From positions 1 to 64,000 of the forward strand of contig NZ_FXTH01000010.1 in assembly GCF_900182555.1 (NCBI RefSeq): a DNA stretch of 64,000 nt. Direction: 5' to 3'. The position numbers and the translations under genes are program-made. Positions 42,716-52,456 of the stretch are shown piece by piece. The stretch is from Fodinibius sediminis (GTDB taxonomy: Bacteria > Bacteroidota > Rhodothermia > Balneolales > Balneolaceae). Each line of letters starts with the position of its first letter. Position 1 is the first letter of the stretch. The notes below the pieces were generated by a model, which saw only the letters and a list, made by a program, of their open reading frames with translations, made no database searches and had not been told where the DNA came from.

Positions 42716-44890
42716 ATGATCAAAGAAGCACGCAAGAAACTGAATAATGTTTTTGGGTACGAAACGTTTCGTCCCCTACAGGAGGATGTCATCACCCAGG
42801 TCCTAAACAAAGAGGATGCCTTGGTCATCATGCCCACAGGCGGGGGAAAGTCGCTCTGCTACCAGATCCCAGCGCTTCTTTTTGACGGGTTGACGATTGT
42901 CGTATCTCCCCTCATCTCCCTTATGAAAGACCAGGTGGAACAGCTGCGCCAGTTTAACATTCCGGCTATATACCTGAACAGCTCGCTGACGCCTGAACAG
43001 TACCAGGATAATGTAGCCCGGCTTAAACGCGGTGAAGTTAAAATGCTGTACCTGGCCCCTGAGACGCTGCTCATGCCACAGACTCGCGAACTGCTTAGCA
43101 ACCAGCAGGTTGATCTGTTTACCATTGACGAGGCTCACTGCATCTCCGAATGGGGGCACGACTTCCGTCCCGAATACCGGCAGCTCAACGAGGTACGGAG
43201 CGATTTTCCGGATGCAACCTGCCTGGCCCTCACGGCAACGGCAACCCCCCGCGTACGCCAGGATATCAAGGACATCCTGGAACTGGACGACTCCGAAACA
43301 TTTCTGGCCAGCTTTGACCGAAAGAACCTTTTTCTGAAGGTCGCTGACAAAGACAACCCCGTTGAACAGACGCTTGATTTTCTCTATACGCGGAAAAAGC
43401 AGTCGGGGATTATTTACTGCTTTTCCCGCAAGCAGGTGGAGGAGCTCTATGTCGAACTAAAAAAAGAAGGGCACTCGGTGAAGCCCTACCATGCGGGGCT
43501 TTCCAAGAAAGTGCGTGCCCGCAATCAGGAACTCTTCATCAGGGATGACATTTCGATTATCGTGGCAACCATCGCCTTCGGCATGGGAATTGACAAGCCC
43601 AACGTACGGTTTGTCATGCACTACGACATGCCCAAGAACATTGAATCCTACTACCAGCAAATCGGACGGGCCGGCCGCGATGGCTTGCGTTCCGACTGCC
43701 TGCTGCTCTACAGCAGGTCCGACAAGCAGAAAATTCAGTATTTTATCAACCAGAAAGAAGGCCAGGAAAAAAAGGTAGCTGAAAAGCACCTGAAGGATCT
43801 AATGAAATTCCTGGAAACCGATGAATGCCGCCGGAAACCACTCATGAAGTATTTCGGCGAAACATACCCAAACGACGAATGCGGCATGTGTGACAATTGT
43901 CTGTCGGTTGATGCCGAAGTGGAAGACCTGACAGTTCAATCCCAAAAATTCCTTTCCTGTATAGCCCGCACTGATCAAAAGTTCGGGGCCTATCATATTG
44001 CGGATGTATTGCGGGGATCGAAGGCCAAGAAAGTCATCGAGAATGGGCATGATCAGCTTTCCACTTATGATATTGGCAACGAATGGGCCAAGGAACAGTG
44101 GATTTTACTCGGGCGTATGCTCGTCCGACAAAACTACCTGAGTCGCGATGAAAAGCACGGCTCGCTGCAGTTTACCGAACAGGCCAAAGCCGTATTGAAC
44201 GGGCAGGAAAATGTGTTTGGCGTGCTCGACCGCACCGATACCGTTATTGGCGACGAAGCCATTGATCGTACCTCCTCGGATGTGGAAAATAACTACGACC
44301 GGGACCTTTTTGAGCAGCTTCGTGAAAGGAGAAAGGAAATGGCCGACCAGCAGGGCATCCCTCCCTATGTTATTTTTCCCGACACTACACTCATGGAAAT
44401 GGCCTATTACTTCCCCCGGGATAAAGAAGATCTTCTCGCCATTTATGGCGTCGGATCGGTCAAACAAAAGAAATACGGGAAAGATTTTCTGAAGATGATC
44501 AGGACATACTGTGATGAAAATGAAGTGGAATCGCGCCGTAAGTCGTTAAAGAAAAAGAAGAAAAAATCGTCCGGGGAAACATTCGAGCAGATGGGAGAGG
44601 CCTTCAATGAGGGGCAGTCGATTGACCACCTGGCCGAGGAACACGGGGTCAAGCAGGTGACAGTCATCAAACACCTGAAGACCTACCTGGAAGAAGGCAA
44701 CGACCTCAGAACCGAGGGAATCGCCGCGGCCTCCTCCCTTTCCGTACGCAAGCGTGACGAGGTGATGGAGGTCATGGACGATGTTGGAGCGCGAATGCTG
44801 CGCATTGTATACAATAAGCTCGATAAATCTGTTGGTTACAGCGAATTACGCGTTATGCAGCTTTATTACATGGCCCAGAATAAAAAATAG
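42716..44890 (+). CDS. recQ: ATP-dependent DNA helicase RecQ
   Basis: 724 aa from the ATG at 42716. Helicase core: G-Y-E-T-F-R-P-L-Q motif 0, Walker A M-P-T-G-G-G-K-S, D-E-A-H-C-I-S-E-W-G-H-D-F, and motif VI Q-I-G-R-A-G-R-D-G. A zinc site follows (C-R-R-K-P-L...C-G-M-C-D-N-C), then RQC winged helix, HRDC (I-P-P-Y-V-I-F-P-D-T-T-L) and an extra C-terminal lysine-rich linker with a helix-turn-helix region (H-L-A-E-E-H-G-V-K-Q-V-T-V-I-K-H-L). Unwinds 3'-5' in recombination repair. The frame opens further upstream across the hairpin but that is not homologous. Confidence 0.96.
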   Translation: MIKEARKKLNNVFGYETFRPLQEDVITQVLNKEDALVIMPTGGGKSLCYQIPALLFDGLTIVVSPLISLMKDQVEQLRQFNIPAIYLNSSLTPEQYQDNVARLKRGEVKMLYLAPETLLMPQTRELLSNQQVDLFTIDEAHCISEWGHDFRPEYRQLNEVRSDFPDATCLALTATATPRVRQDIKDILELDDSETFLASFDRKNLFLKVADKDNPVEQTLDFLYTRKKQSGIIYCFSRKQVEELYVELKKEGHSVKPYHAGLSKKVRARNQELFIRDDISIIVATIAFGMGIDKPNVRFVMHYDMPKNIESYYQQIGRAGRDGLRSDCLLLYSRSDKQKIQYFINQKEGQEKKVAEKHLKDLMKFLETDECRRKPLMKYFGETYPNDECGMCDNCLSVDAEVEDLTVQSQKFLSCIARTDQKFGAYHIADVLRGSKAKKVIENGHDQLSTYDIGNEWAKEQWILLGRMLVRQNYLSRDEKHGSLQFTEQAKAVLNGQENVFGVLDRTDTVIGDEAIDRTSSDVENNYDRDLFEQLRERRKEMADQQGIPPYVIFPDTTLMEMAYYFPRDKEDLLAIYGVGSVKQKKYGKDFLKMIRTYCDENEVESRRKSLKKKKKKSSGETFEQMGEAFNEGQSIDHLAEEHGVKQVTVIKHLKTYLEEGNDLRTEGIAAASSLSVRKRDEVMEVMDDVGARMLRIVYNKLDKSVGYSELRVMQLYYMAQNKK

Positions 44891-44993
44891 CAGCCGCACG
44901 AAGCTCCTGCCGGTATGGCAGGTGACGGGATGGAAATGCCGAACCCGGGGCAGCACCCGTCTGTCATTTCCTTCACATCTGAGGGTATCTTTT

Positions 44994-45029
44994 CTTATCA
45001 TTAGAGGGATTTAACTTAATGATGATAAG
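44994..45029. promoter_or_regulatory. Inverted repeat just before ddl
   Basis: CTTATCAT and ATGATAAG are perfect inverted repeats separated by 20 bases, ending five bases before the ddl ATG. It may be an operator or an RNA hairpin that hides the ribosome site. The rest of the 144-base gap holds no gene. Confidence 0.35.
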
Positions 45030-45034
45030 ATGTT

Positions 45035-46225
45035 ATGAGTAGCCAAAATATTATTGTTGCCTTTGGAGGTATTTCACCTGAACATGAAGTATCCGTACTC
45101 TCGGCCATGCAGGCGATTGCCTCGCTCAAGAATACGAGCTATACGATCATTCCGCTGTACATATCCAAATCGGGACGCTGGCTGACCGGCCCGCCCCTGC
45201 TGGATCTTGAAAACTACCAGGATTTGGATGCATTAGTCAAGCAGGCTACCTCCTGTAGCTTCGGGCATGATGATCTGGGAAAACCCATTCTCCGGGAAAC
45301 CGAGAAGAACGGCTTCTTCTCTTCCCCTGAACAACATTCCATCCACGCTGTTATCCCTGCTTTCCACGGGTCGGAAGGTGAAAACGGGGCTTTTCAGGGA
45401 ACCTGCGAAATGTATAACATACCCTATGCCGGAAGTAATGTTCTCGCTTCGAGCCTGGGCATGGACAAGGTAAAAGCCAAAGAACTCTGCCGGGCCCATA
45501 ACATCCCCGTTGTCGACGAATATGACTTTTATGAAAGTGAATGGGTCCGTGACCAAAAATCCGTACTCTATTATGCCGAGAAACTCCAATATCCTGTTAT
45601 GGTGAAGCCCACCACACTGGGCAGCAGTATTGGGGTCGCGAAAGCCGATGATGAAGAAGCGTTGATCGAAGCTGTAGAGATGGCCTTCCGATACGATCAC
45701 AACCTGATGATAGAAAAGGCAGTGATCCCCCTGATGGAAATCAACTGTTCGATTCTTGGCACCACCGAACAGATGCAGACCAGTGTCTGCGAGCGCCCCC
45801 TGGGACAACAGGACTTGCTTTCATTTGAAGACAAGTATCAAAATGAGGGAGGAGGGCAAAAAGGCATGGCCTCGGCAGACCGCATTATCCCCGCCGATAT
45901 ATCTGATGAACTCACCCAGAAAATCCAGGCCATGTCTCGCAATATATTCAAGATTTTTCGGGCCAGCGGAGTGGCCCGTCTCGACTTCCTGGTCAATACC
46001 GATACTGACGAGGTTTATTTCAATGAAATCAACACCATTCCCGGTTCTTTTTCTTACTATTTATGGGAAGAAAGTGGAATGAATATGAAAGAATTAATGC
46101 TAAAGCTTATTGACATAGCCCTGGAGCAGCACCGGCAGAAGGTGGGCCGCATACGTTCTTACGACACCAACCTGCTCAATGAAAAAGCAGTCAAAGGTAT
46201 CAAGGGATTGAAGGGGACAAAATGA
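45035..46225 (+). CDS. ddl: D-alanine-D-alanine ligase
   Basis: 396 aa, the longer Ddl type. Joins two D-Ala using ATP for peptidoglycan. N-terminal F-G-G-I-S-P-E-H-E-V-S-V at residues 10-21, ATP-grasp centre V-M-V-K-P-T-T-L-G-S-S-I-G-V, and metal-binding D-F-L-V-N...Y-F-N-E-I-N-T-I-P-G-S-F near residue 330. The C-terminal 40 residues are a basic tail. It lies apart from a mur cluster; neighbours are recQ and an ABC binding protein. Confidence 0.96.
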   Translation: MSSQNIIVAFGGISPEHEVSVLSAMQAIASLKNTSYTIIPLYISKSGRWLTGPPLLDLENYQDLDALVKQATSCSFGHDDLGKPILRETEKNGFFSSPEQHSIHAVIPAFHGSEGENGAFQGTCEMYNIPYAGSNVLASSLGMDKVKAKELCRAHNIPVVDEYDFYESEWVRDQKSVLYYAEKLQYPVMVKPTTLGSSIGVAKADDEEALIEAVEMAFRYDHNLMIEKAVIPLMEINCSILGTTEQMQTSVCERPLGQQDLLSFEDKYQNEGGGQKGMASADRIIPADISDELTQKIQAMSRNIFKIFRASGVARLDFLVNTDTDEVYFNEINTIPGSFSYYLWEESGMNMKELMLKLIDIALEQHRQKVGRIRSYDTNLLNEKAVKGIKGLKGTK

Positions 46226-46237
46226 TAACCCGTATTA

Positions 46238-46281
46238 CCTGTTGCTTGATCCGGGGCAGATTCTGCAGATTCTGCAACAGG
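46238..46281 (+). terminator. Hairpin after ddl
   Basis: CCTGTTGC and GCAACAGG pair perfectly around a 28-base loop that contains a tandem CAGATTCTG. It follows the ddl stop by 12 bases. A short T-containing stretch follows, so terminator activity is possible but weak. Confidence 0.4.
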
Positions 46282-46378
46282 CTGTTTCATCAATGGATAT
46301 TCAAAAAATACCATCCATTATTAAAATAAGGACGTTCGATGAAGTGTTCACAAACATTCCTTTAAAATTATCCGGACA

Positions 46379-47857
46379 ATGATACTACTCCCTACTGCCA
46401 AACGACTGTCTGTTTTTCTTTTGATATTCGTCCTCGCCATGGCCTGCAAACAGCCCGAGACCATTATCGTTGACCGGGATCCCGAAACGGCCACCGCTGG
46501 TGATACGACCGATCAGTCCCAGACCGGAAGACAGGCGGCCAGTTTCCAACAGCTCAATATAGGAGAACTTGAGCCCATAAGATCCCTGGATCCGCTGCTT
46601 GCCACCAACAGCGCGGAGACACGGGCCATTCAACTGCTGTACGAGGGATTGGTTCGTTTCGATGAAACAGGGACGATCACGCCTGCCATTGCCCGGGAGT
46701 GGTCTTCCTCGAATGACCGTCGCCAATATACCTTCCATTTACGGTCGGATGTTTTTTTTCACAACAGCGAGGTATTTGGAAGCGGGACGGGACGCAAACT
46801 GACAGCCAATGATGTACGGTTTGTATTCGAACGGATGGCCCATAATGACGTTCCTCCCCATGCGGCTGAATTGTTCATGAATATTGAAGGGTTTGACGCC
46901 TATTTCCGGGAACAGCGGTTGCTGTATAAACCCAGTCTGAGAACACTGGATAAAATCAATGGCATCCGGACCCCCGACGATACGACGGTGGTTTTCGAGT
47001 TAAACGAACCAGACCCGGATTTTCTCCAAAAATTGGCCTCACCTCTGGCCGTGGTCTATCCCCGGGAGGCCACCAGAAGAAATACTGACAGCTTTGCAGC
47101 CGTAGGTTCCGGTCCCTTCACCTTGTCTCAACAGTCCAGTGACTCCAGCTTCATCTTTTCAAAATTCAACAACTATTACGGGGCCTCAGATGTACAACTT
47201 AATCGTGTCGATGTCATTTCAAGCAGTAATGAATCGGCCCTTTTCCAGGCACTCGAAGAGGGAGATATTCATTTTCTGCCGGCCCTGGGACCGTCGCTCG
47301 CACGCCGGGTATTATCAGCAGACATGTCCCTGGCAATGCCCTATGCAAACCGTTATGCACTCGAAGAAGCCGGTGAAATACAATATACCCTGCGGCGGCA
47401 CCTTTCCTCCTCCCTCTCTCAGGGACAAGCAGCGGCCCTGGCTCAGCTTGCCCAAAATAATGGGGAGACGCTTTTCGATCCGTTCGGTCCGTTGCTAGCC
47501 GATACATCCTATATGAAAACAGAAGCAGATGTCCCGCCGACCGGCAGCCTGAACACAGAAGCGCCAGCAACTGAAGATCCATATGCAACGGCTTTTCTAC
47601 TACAGCTTTCCGAACTGCTTGCCAACCAGGGCGGAATGCTTGCCATCAATGATGTCCGCATCCCCACACAACAAACCGGCGTTTTTATGAGCCGTTATTC
47701 TGAACTGCTTCCAACCGTGGATTGGAGCCGCCATCCCGAGGTCGCCAGCTTTACCATACAACAGTATTCCCTCAAGCGTCAAAACATCCAGCATCTTGCC
47801 GCTAACCGGTATTCATGGTGGATTAACCTTCGCAAGACCGAATTACCAGCCGACTAA
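46379..47857 (+). CDS. ABC transporter substrate-binding lipoprotein, family 5
   Basis: 492 aa. Signal peptide with lipobox L-A-M-A-C (Cys22). Family 5 (peptide/nickel type) features: I-R-S-L-D-P-L-L-A-T-N near residue 65, L-L-Y-E-G-L-V-R-F, A-R-E-W-S-S-S-N-D, F-H-L-R-S-D-V-F-F-H and L-T-A-N-D-V-R-F-V-F-E-R. The central region after residue 330 is unlike common DppA and lower in complexity. No permease or ATPase gene is adjacent, so it is an orphan binding protein. The next gene is 17 bases downstream. Confidence 0.87.
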   Translation: MILLPTAKRLSVFLLIFVLAMACKQPETIIVDRDPETATAGDTTDQSQTGRQAASFQQLNIGELEPIRSLDPLLATNSAETRAIQLLYEGLVRFDETGTITPAIAREWSSSNDRRQYTFHLRSDVFFHNSEVFGSGTGRKLTANDVRFVFERMAHNDVPPHAAELFMNIEGFDAYFREQRLLYKPSLRTLDKINGIRTPDDTTVVFELNEPDPDFLQKLASPLAVVYPREATRRNTDSFAAVGSGPFTLSQQSSDSSFIFSKFNNYYGASDVQLNRVDVISSSNESALFQALEEGDIHFLPALGPSLARRVLSADMSLAMPYANRYALEEAGEIQYTLRRHLSSSLSQGQAAALAQLAQNNGETLFDPFGPLLADTSYMKTEADVPPTGSLNTEAPATEDPYATAFLLQLSELLANQGGMLAINDVRIPTQQTGVFMSRYSELLPTVDWSRHPEVASFTIQQYSLKRQNIQHLAANRYSWWINLRKTELPAD

Positions 47858-47874
47858 CATTTAAGTATATATTC

Positions 47875-48747
47875 ATGAAACTCGCGGTAATAGCAAACCC
47901 CAGGAAGTATTCCGTAAAAGAATCCTTCATCGATATTCTTTCCTGGGCCGACAGTCATGACGTCAAGATTATTTTCTGCTCCGAACTGCAGGAACTCTAT
48001 CGGGGCGAGGAGCATCCCTCTGCCGTTGTCACCGACAGTGAACAGGCAGCCATCGACCAGGCCGATATCATTATTGCCGTTGGCGGCGATGGAACGATGC
48101 TCTATACCGCCCGCCTGATGAAAAACATTCAAAAGCCCATCCTGGGCGTTAACAGCGGACGGCTGGGTTTTATGGCCTACACGCAGAAAGAGAATATTAC
48201 CCAGGCGCTGGACAACCTGAAAGAAGGACACTACCGCATTGATAAACGATACCTCCTGGAAGCCGAAGATCATAAAGGGACCATCTACCATGCCTTAAAT
48301 GAATTTCTTTTTGCCAAGAAAGATTCTACCTCCATGGTAACCGTCAGTGCCGAATATGATGACATGTTTATCAATAATTATTGGGCCGACGGACTGATTG
48401 TGGCCTCCCCTACCGGTTCCACAGCCTATAACCTCTCTTCGAGCGGACCCATTGTAATGCCGAATACCAATGTGATGGTGTTAACCCCCATCAATCCGCA
48501 TACCCTGACCACACGCCCGCTGGTACTGCCTTCAAACAAGTCGCTGAAAATAAAGGTCCAGAAGCAAGACCACGAAGTGCTGTTCTCATACGACGGACAG
48601 ATAAAGGAGATCACCTCCTACCCCTTTGAAGTCAACATCAAGCGGTCCAATTTTACCATAGATCTTATCGAACTGCCCAACCAAAGCTATTTTGATACTC
48701 TTCGCCACAAGCTCATGTGGGGGATGGATTCCAGGGAACGCCTGTAG
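47875..48747 (+). CDS. nadK: NAD kinase
   Basis: 290 aa. Phosphorylates NAD to NADP. G-G-D-G-T-M-L near residue 65 is the catalytic motif; N-S-G-R-L-G-F near 100, N-E-F-L-F-A-K-K and P-T-G-S-T-A-Y-N-L-S-S-S-G-P near 180 are family signatures. Cytosolic. It is 17 bases after the binding protein gene and probably read with it. Confidence 0.96.
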   Translation: MKLAVIANPRKYSVKESFIDILSWADSHDVKIIFCSELQELYRGEEHPSAVVTDSEQAAIDQADIIIAVGGDGTMLYTARLMKNIQKPILGVNSGRLGFMAYTQKENITQALDNLKEGHYRIDKRYLLEAEDHKGTIYHALNEFLFAKKDSTSMVTVSAEYDDMFINNYWADGLIVASPTGSTAYNLSSSGPIVMPNTNVMVLTPINPHTLTTRPLVLPSNKSLKIKVQKQDHEVLFSYDGQIKEITSYPFEVNIKRSNFTIDLIELPNQSYFDTLRHKLMWGMDSRERL

Positions 48748-48878
48748 AGCTGCGCCTGAAAAATTCAATCGGCGGCAGTCCGTTTCGGCGTCGTGCCCGC
48801 CATTTTCTTTATCCTGATATTCAGTAATTTTACCATTATCTTTATATCGAATTTTAACACATAAAAAAGTTAGTCAAT

Positions 48879-49835
48879 ATGAAAGTAACAGTAGTTGGTG
48901 CCGGCGGCAATGTCGGTTCTACGGTTTCGATGGCCGTTGCTCAGCGCGACTTTGCCAAAGAGGTTGTGATGGTTGATATCGTGCAAGAAAAAAATGGTGA
49001 TAAAATTTATCCTTCAAAAGGTCGGGCCCTTGACCAGTGGGAATCATCCCCCATTCATAAATTTGATACCAAGCTTACCGGCACGGTAGATTATGAAGAT
49101 ACCGCCGGCTCGGATGTCTGCGTGATTACAGCCGGTGTTCCGCGTCGTCCCGGGATGAGCCGTGACGATCTGCTGGAAACGAATGCAAATATCGTGCAGT
49201 CCGTCACAGAGCAGCTGATTAAACATTCGCCCGATACTATTCTCATTATTGTATCCAATCCGCTCGATGTTATGGCCCAGGTGGCCTATGAAACCAGCGG
49301 ACTGGATTCCAACCGGGTTATGGGAATGGCCGGAATTCTGGATACCGCGCGCTATCGCTCATTCCTGGCAGAAGAGCTGGACGTATCCCCGAAGGATATT
49401 CAGGCACTGCTGCTGGGCGGACACGGAGACACGATGGTTCCCCTTCCCCGATTTACTACCGTCGCCGGAATGCCTGTTACACAATTTATTGATGAGGATA
49501 CATTGAATGAAATCGTCGAGCGCACCAAAGGCGGGGGCGGCGAACTGGTCAACCTGATGGGAACCTCAGCCTGGTATGCACCCGGAGCGGCAGCGGCACA
49601 AATGGTGGAAGCTATCATGCTCGATCAGAACCGCGTCTTCCCCTGTGCGGCCTATCTAAACGGTGAGTATGGCCACGAGGATCTCTTTTTGGGCGTACCC
49701 GTAAAATTGGGTGAAGGAGGAATTAAAGAGATAATTGAGGTTGATTTAAACAACGAAGAACAACAACTTATGGACACATCGGCTGATCACGTGCATTCTG
49801 TACTCGCAGAATTCCGCAAGCTGATGAATAAATAA
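48879..49835 (+). CDS. mdh: Malate dehydrogenase, LDH-like type
   Basis: 318 aa. Oxidises malate to oxaloacetate with NAD in the TCA cycle. V-V-G-A-G-G-N-V-G-S-T at residues 4-14 binds NAD; G-V-P-R-R-P-G-M-S-R holds the substrate arginines (the R-R pair marks MDH, as opposed to LDH); catalytic His in L-L-G-G-H-G-D-T-M-V. Closed by a bidirectional terminator. The 131-base gap upstream is A/T-rich and likely holds its promoter. Confidence 0.97.
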   Translation: MKVTVVGAGGNVGSTVSMAVAQRDFAKEVVMVDIVQEKNGDKIYPSKGRALDQWESSPIHKFDTKLTGTVDYEDTAGSDVCVITAGVPRRPGMSRDDLLETNANIVQSVTEQLIKHSPDTILIIVSNPLDVMAQVAYETSGLDSNRVMGMAGILDTARYRSFLAEELDVSPKDIQALLLGGHGDTMVPLPRFTTVAGMPVTQFIDEDTLNEIVERTKGGGGELVNLMGTSAWYAPGAAAAQMVEAIMLDQNRVFPCAAYLNGEYGHEDLFLGVPVKLGEGGIKEIIEVDLNNEEQQLMDTSADHVHSVLAEFRKLMNK

Positions 49836-49881
49836 ATCGCAATAAATTGAAGACGTAAGGCTTCTTCACTACTTGCATTTG

Positions 49882-49918
49882 AAAAAAAGGCTCCGCAGAC
49901 CATAGCGGGGCCTTTTTT
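49882..49918. terminator. Bidirectional terminator between mdh and the NYN gene
   Basis: AAAAAAAGGCTCCGC and GCGGGGCCTTTTTT form a GC stem (one wobble) with A and T runs on both sides, between two convergent genes. Confidence 0.9.
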
Positions 49919-49990
49919 GATTTCCATCCAGAAATGCCCGTGCTGTCGAATCTTTCACATAGGTTTCTTCCATGAGCCGGTGGATGCCCA

Positions 49991-50800
49991 TCAGGGTGCA
50001 CTGACCAGGACAATGTCTTCTGCTACCAATCCTTTGTCGTTCTCTATCAGGTCAAACTCAAAAATAAGATGACGACTGGGCAGATAGCTGGTATCAAAAT
50101 CGCTCTCAAACTGTGATACATGCGCAAAGACGGTTTTATAGGGCGAGGCTTCGAACCGGGAGTCGGTAATCCAGAGATTTTCATTTAGCTTGACGAGATA
50201 GCGTAAAAACCCGTAGCCGTCGCTGTGTGAAAAGTCGTAACACACTCCCCGCACCCGTGACCCCACTTCGCCCCAGGCATAGGGCGATTCAATGGGCAGA
50301 ATCCCCGGGATCAAATAGCCGGATATATACAGATCCGACTCCTTGCGAAGCTCCGTGGGAACATCATCAAAACCAACCAGCTCGACCCGGGCGCCCTGGC
50401 GCTGCAGGGCTCTGATTACACTTACATAACTTCCGTCGTTGGTCAGCAGAACGACGTTGTCCAGCTGCCTGCCCTGGGTCATCATATCGACGGCCATATC
50501 CATAGCCACCGTTGATTTGGTTATTACCTCTCCAGTCTCATGATCTTCATAATACTGCATGGGTTTTTCAATAACCTTGTACTCAAAATCACGCAGTACC
50601 TCGCTGAATCGCTGTGTCTTGGCGTGGTAGGATTCATCATTATTCGCTCTTTCCTGATCATAGCCCAAGTATACATTCATCCTCGAAGGAGTGCGTCCGT
50701 CGCGACAGGCAAATCGTCTTAATATATCATATCGCAAGCCAAATCCGCCATTCATGGTTACATTCACAGCGTCTACAAAAATACCAACATTATTTTTCAT
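49991..50800 (-). CDS. NYN (LabA-like) nuclease domain with cold-shock-like tail
   Basis: 269 aa. Residues 1-165 form a NYN domain of the LabA/DUF88 type: G-I-F-V-D-A-V-N (Asp10), acidic D101-x3-D105, and L-L-T-N-D-G-S-Y-V (Asp122), a PIN-like metal nuclease centre. Residues about 181-269 resemble a cold-shock domain: V-R-G-V-C-Y-D-F...G-Y-G-F-L-R, then V-F-A-H-V-S-Q-F and K-G-L-V-A-E-D-I-V-L-V. It is probably an RNA-binding RNase. 94 bases from the flippase gene on the same strand. Domain one is confident, domain two likely. Confidence 0.87.
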   Translation of the reverse strand: MKNNVGIFVDAVNVTMNGGFGLRYDILRRFACRDGRTPSRMNVYLGYDQERANNDESYHAKTQRFSEVLRDFEYKVIEKPMQYYEDHETGEVITKSTVAMDMAVDMMTQGRQLDNVVLLTNDGSYVSVIRALQRQGARVELVGFDDVPTELRKESDLYISGYLIPGILPIESPYAWGEVGSRVRGVCYDFSHSDGYGFLRYLVKLNENLWITDSRFEASPYKTVFAHVSQFESDFDTSYLPSRHLIFEFDLIENDKGLVAEDIVLVSAP

Positions 50801-50894
50801 AATTATTTCTCTCTATAATTTTTATTCCAATCTTAATAATGAAGAACAGATAGGTGTAGTTCTCAGCAACTATCACCCTGCGCAATACTTATAT

Positions 50895-52361
50895 TTATCG
50901 CTCAGGGGTAGACCAGGCAAAACCAACAAAGCCTGCTATACCAATTATTAACATAATACCACGGCTCATCCATTCCCCTGAAACCCATTGATTCAGATAC
51001 GACTGCAGGTACAAACAGAGAAACGCAAGAATCATCATTCCCAATCCGCGGAACACCTCGTACTGTACCGGGTAAACTTTAATACTTTGATAGTAGAGCA
51101 GCAGCGCCATAACCGAATAGCTGATTAACGTGGCTGCCGCCGATCCCATCATGCCCCAGTACGGGATAAATACGAGGTTGGCTGCAATCGTGATAACGGC
51201 GCCGATCAATGTAATAACGGGCAGCACTTTGGTTTTTTCGCGGATAAAAATACCGGCCGAAAAGTTCATATACCAGCCATGAAACCAGTATGCCCCAAGC
51301 AGTAGCGGTACAATCTGGAGCCCGAGCCAGTATTCCTTCCCAACCAGGTAGACATCAAGAAACGGAACCTTGATCTGAACGATCTGCTGTACAAACAGCC
51401 CCACGACTAAAAAACAGGTCCCGGCAATGACGTTAAAATACCGAAACACATCGCGATAAAGCCCGGGGGCTTCCGGGTCATCAGCCTCGCGCAGAAAGAA
51501 CGGCTGCCATGCCATGCGAAACATCTGTACCAGCAATAGCATGAAGACCGATACTTTGTAACAGGCACTGTAGATCCCTACAACGTCGTCTGGCATCAGG
51601 TCGGGACTGTAAAGCTCCGCAACCCTGCTTTCCGAGAGGTAGTTGCCAAGAAAAAAGCGATCAAGCGTTTCATTGATCGCAAAGCCCAACCCTGCCGGAA
51701 CAAACGGCAGCCCAAAGTAGAACGCCTTTTTGAGGATGGACGTATCCCACGTCCCTGAAAACATATCAGCCGTAACCAACCACAACACCAGGGCCGTCAG
51801 GGCCGATGCAATTAAGCTGGCAAAAAAAACCGCCTCAATCCCCCGGTCGAGCCACAGGATAAAGTAGAACTGCAATCCGACATTGACAACGACATTGGCT
51901 GTCTTTACAATGGCAAACAACCACTGGCGGCGGACCAGCCGCAGCTCGGCAAATGGAATCAATACCATGGTATCGAACCAAAGGATGCCCAGCATCATCC
52001 AGTACAGATTTTGATTGCCCGCAGCCTCCAGATTCATTACCGGCATGAGGGTAGGGGCCAGCAGGGCAAGCATCAGTACGAGGAATGAAGAAAGCAGTCC
52101 CAGTCCAATTTGGAGCGTTTTGAAGATGTCCGGAGACCGCTCCCGATCTTTGGCATACCGCAGGTAGGCCGATTCCATCCCGAACGTAAACAACACATTT
52201 AAAAATGCCAATCCGGCATACACCAAGCTGACAACCCCGTATTGCGAGGTGGCAAAAGCATCGGTGTGAAGGGGCACCAGCAAATACCCAATAAACCGGG
52301 CCAGGACGCTGCTTATCCCGTAAACCAGCGTATCGGAGAGGAGTTCTCTTAATTTTTTCAA
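50895..52361 (-). CDS. Polysaccharide/lipid flippase of the MOP superfamily
   Basis: 488 aa from a TTG codon; no upstream ATG is in frame, and the N-terminus L-L-S-D-T-L-V-Y-G-I-S-S-V-L-A-R-F-I-G-Y-L-L-V-P-L fits the Wzx-like family start. About 12-14 membrane segments. Moves lipid-linked sugars across the inner membrane. No glycosyltransferases are adjacent, so its exact cargo (O antigen, capsule or teichuronate-like) is unknown. The following genes in this direction are unrelated. Confidence 0.85.
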   Translation of the reverse strand: MKKLRELLSDTLVYGISSVLARFIGYLLVPLHTDAFATSQYGVVSLVYAGLAFLNVLFTFGMESAYLRYAKDRERSPDIFKTLQIGLGLLSSFLVLMLALLAPTLMPVMNLEAAGNQNLYWMMLGILWFDTMVLIPFAELRLVRRQWLFAIVKTANVVVNVGLQFYFILWLDRGIEAVFFASLIASALTALVLWLVTADMFSGTWDTSILKKAFYFGLPFVPAGLGFAINETLDRFFLGNYLSESRVAELYSPDLMPDDVVGIYSACYKVSVFMLLLVQMFRMAWQPFFLREADDPEAPGLYRDVFRYFNVIAGTCFLVVGLFVQQIVQIKVPFLDVYLVGKEYWLGLQIVPLLLGAYWFHGWYMNFSAGIFIREKTKVLPVITLIGAVITIAANLVFIPYWGMMGSAAATLISYSVMALLLYYQSIKVYPVQYEVFRGLGMMILAFLCLYLQSYLNQWVSGEWMSRGIMLIIGIAGFVGFAWSTPER

Positions 52362-52456
52362 TTACAAAAGCGTGAGATTAACATTAGTTCTGACCTGTGC
52401 TGCAACTGTTGGCATCTCATAATAAAACGGGGCGGTTTTTTTCCAGTCCACGTCTA

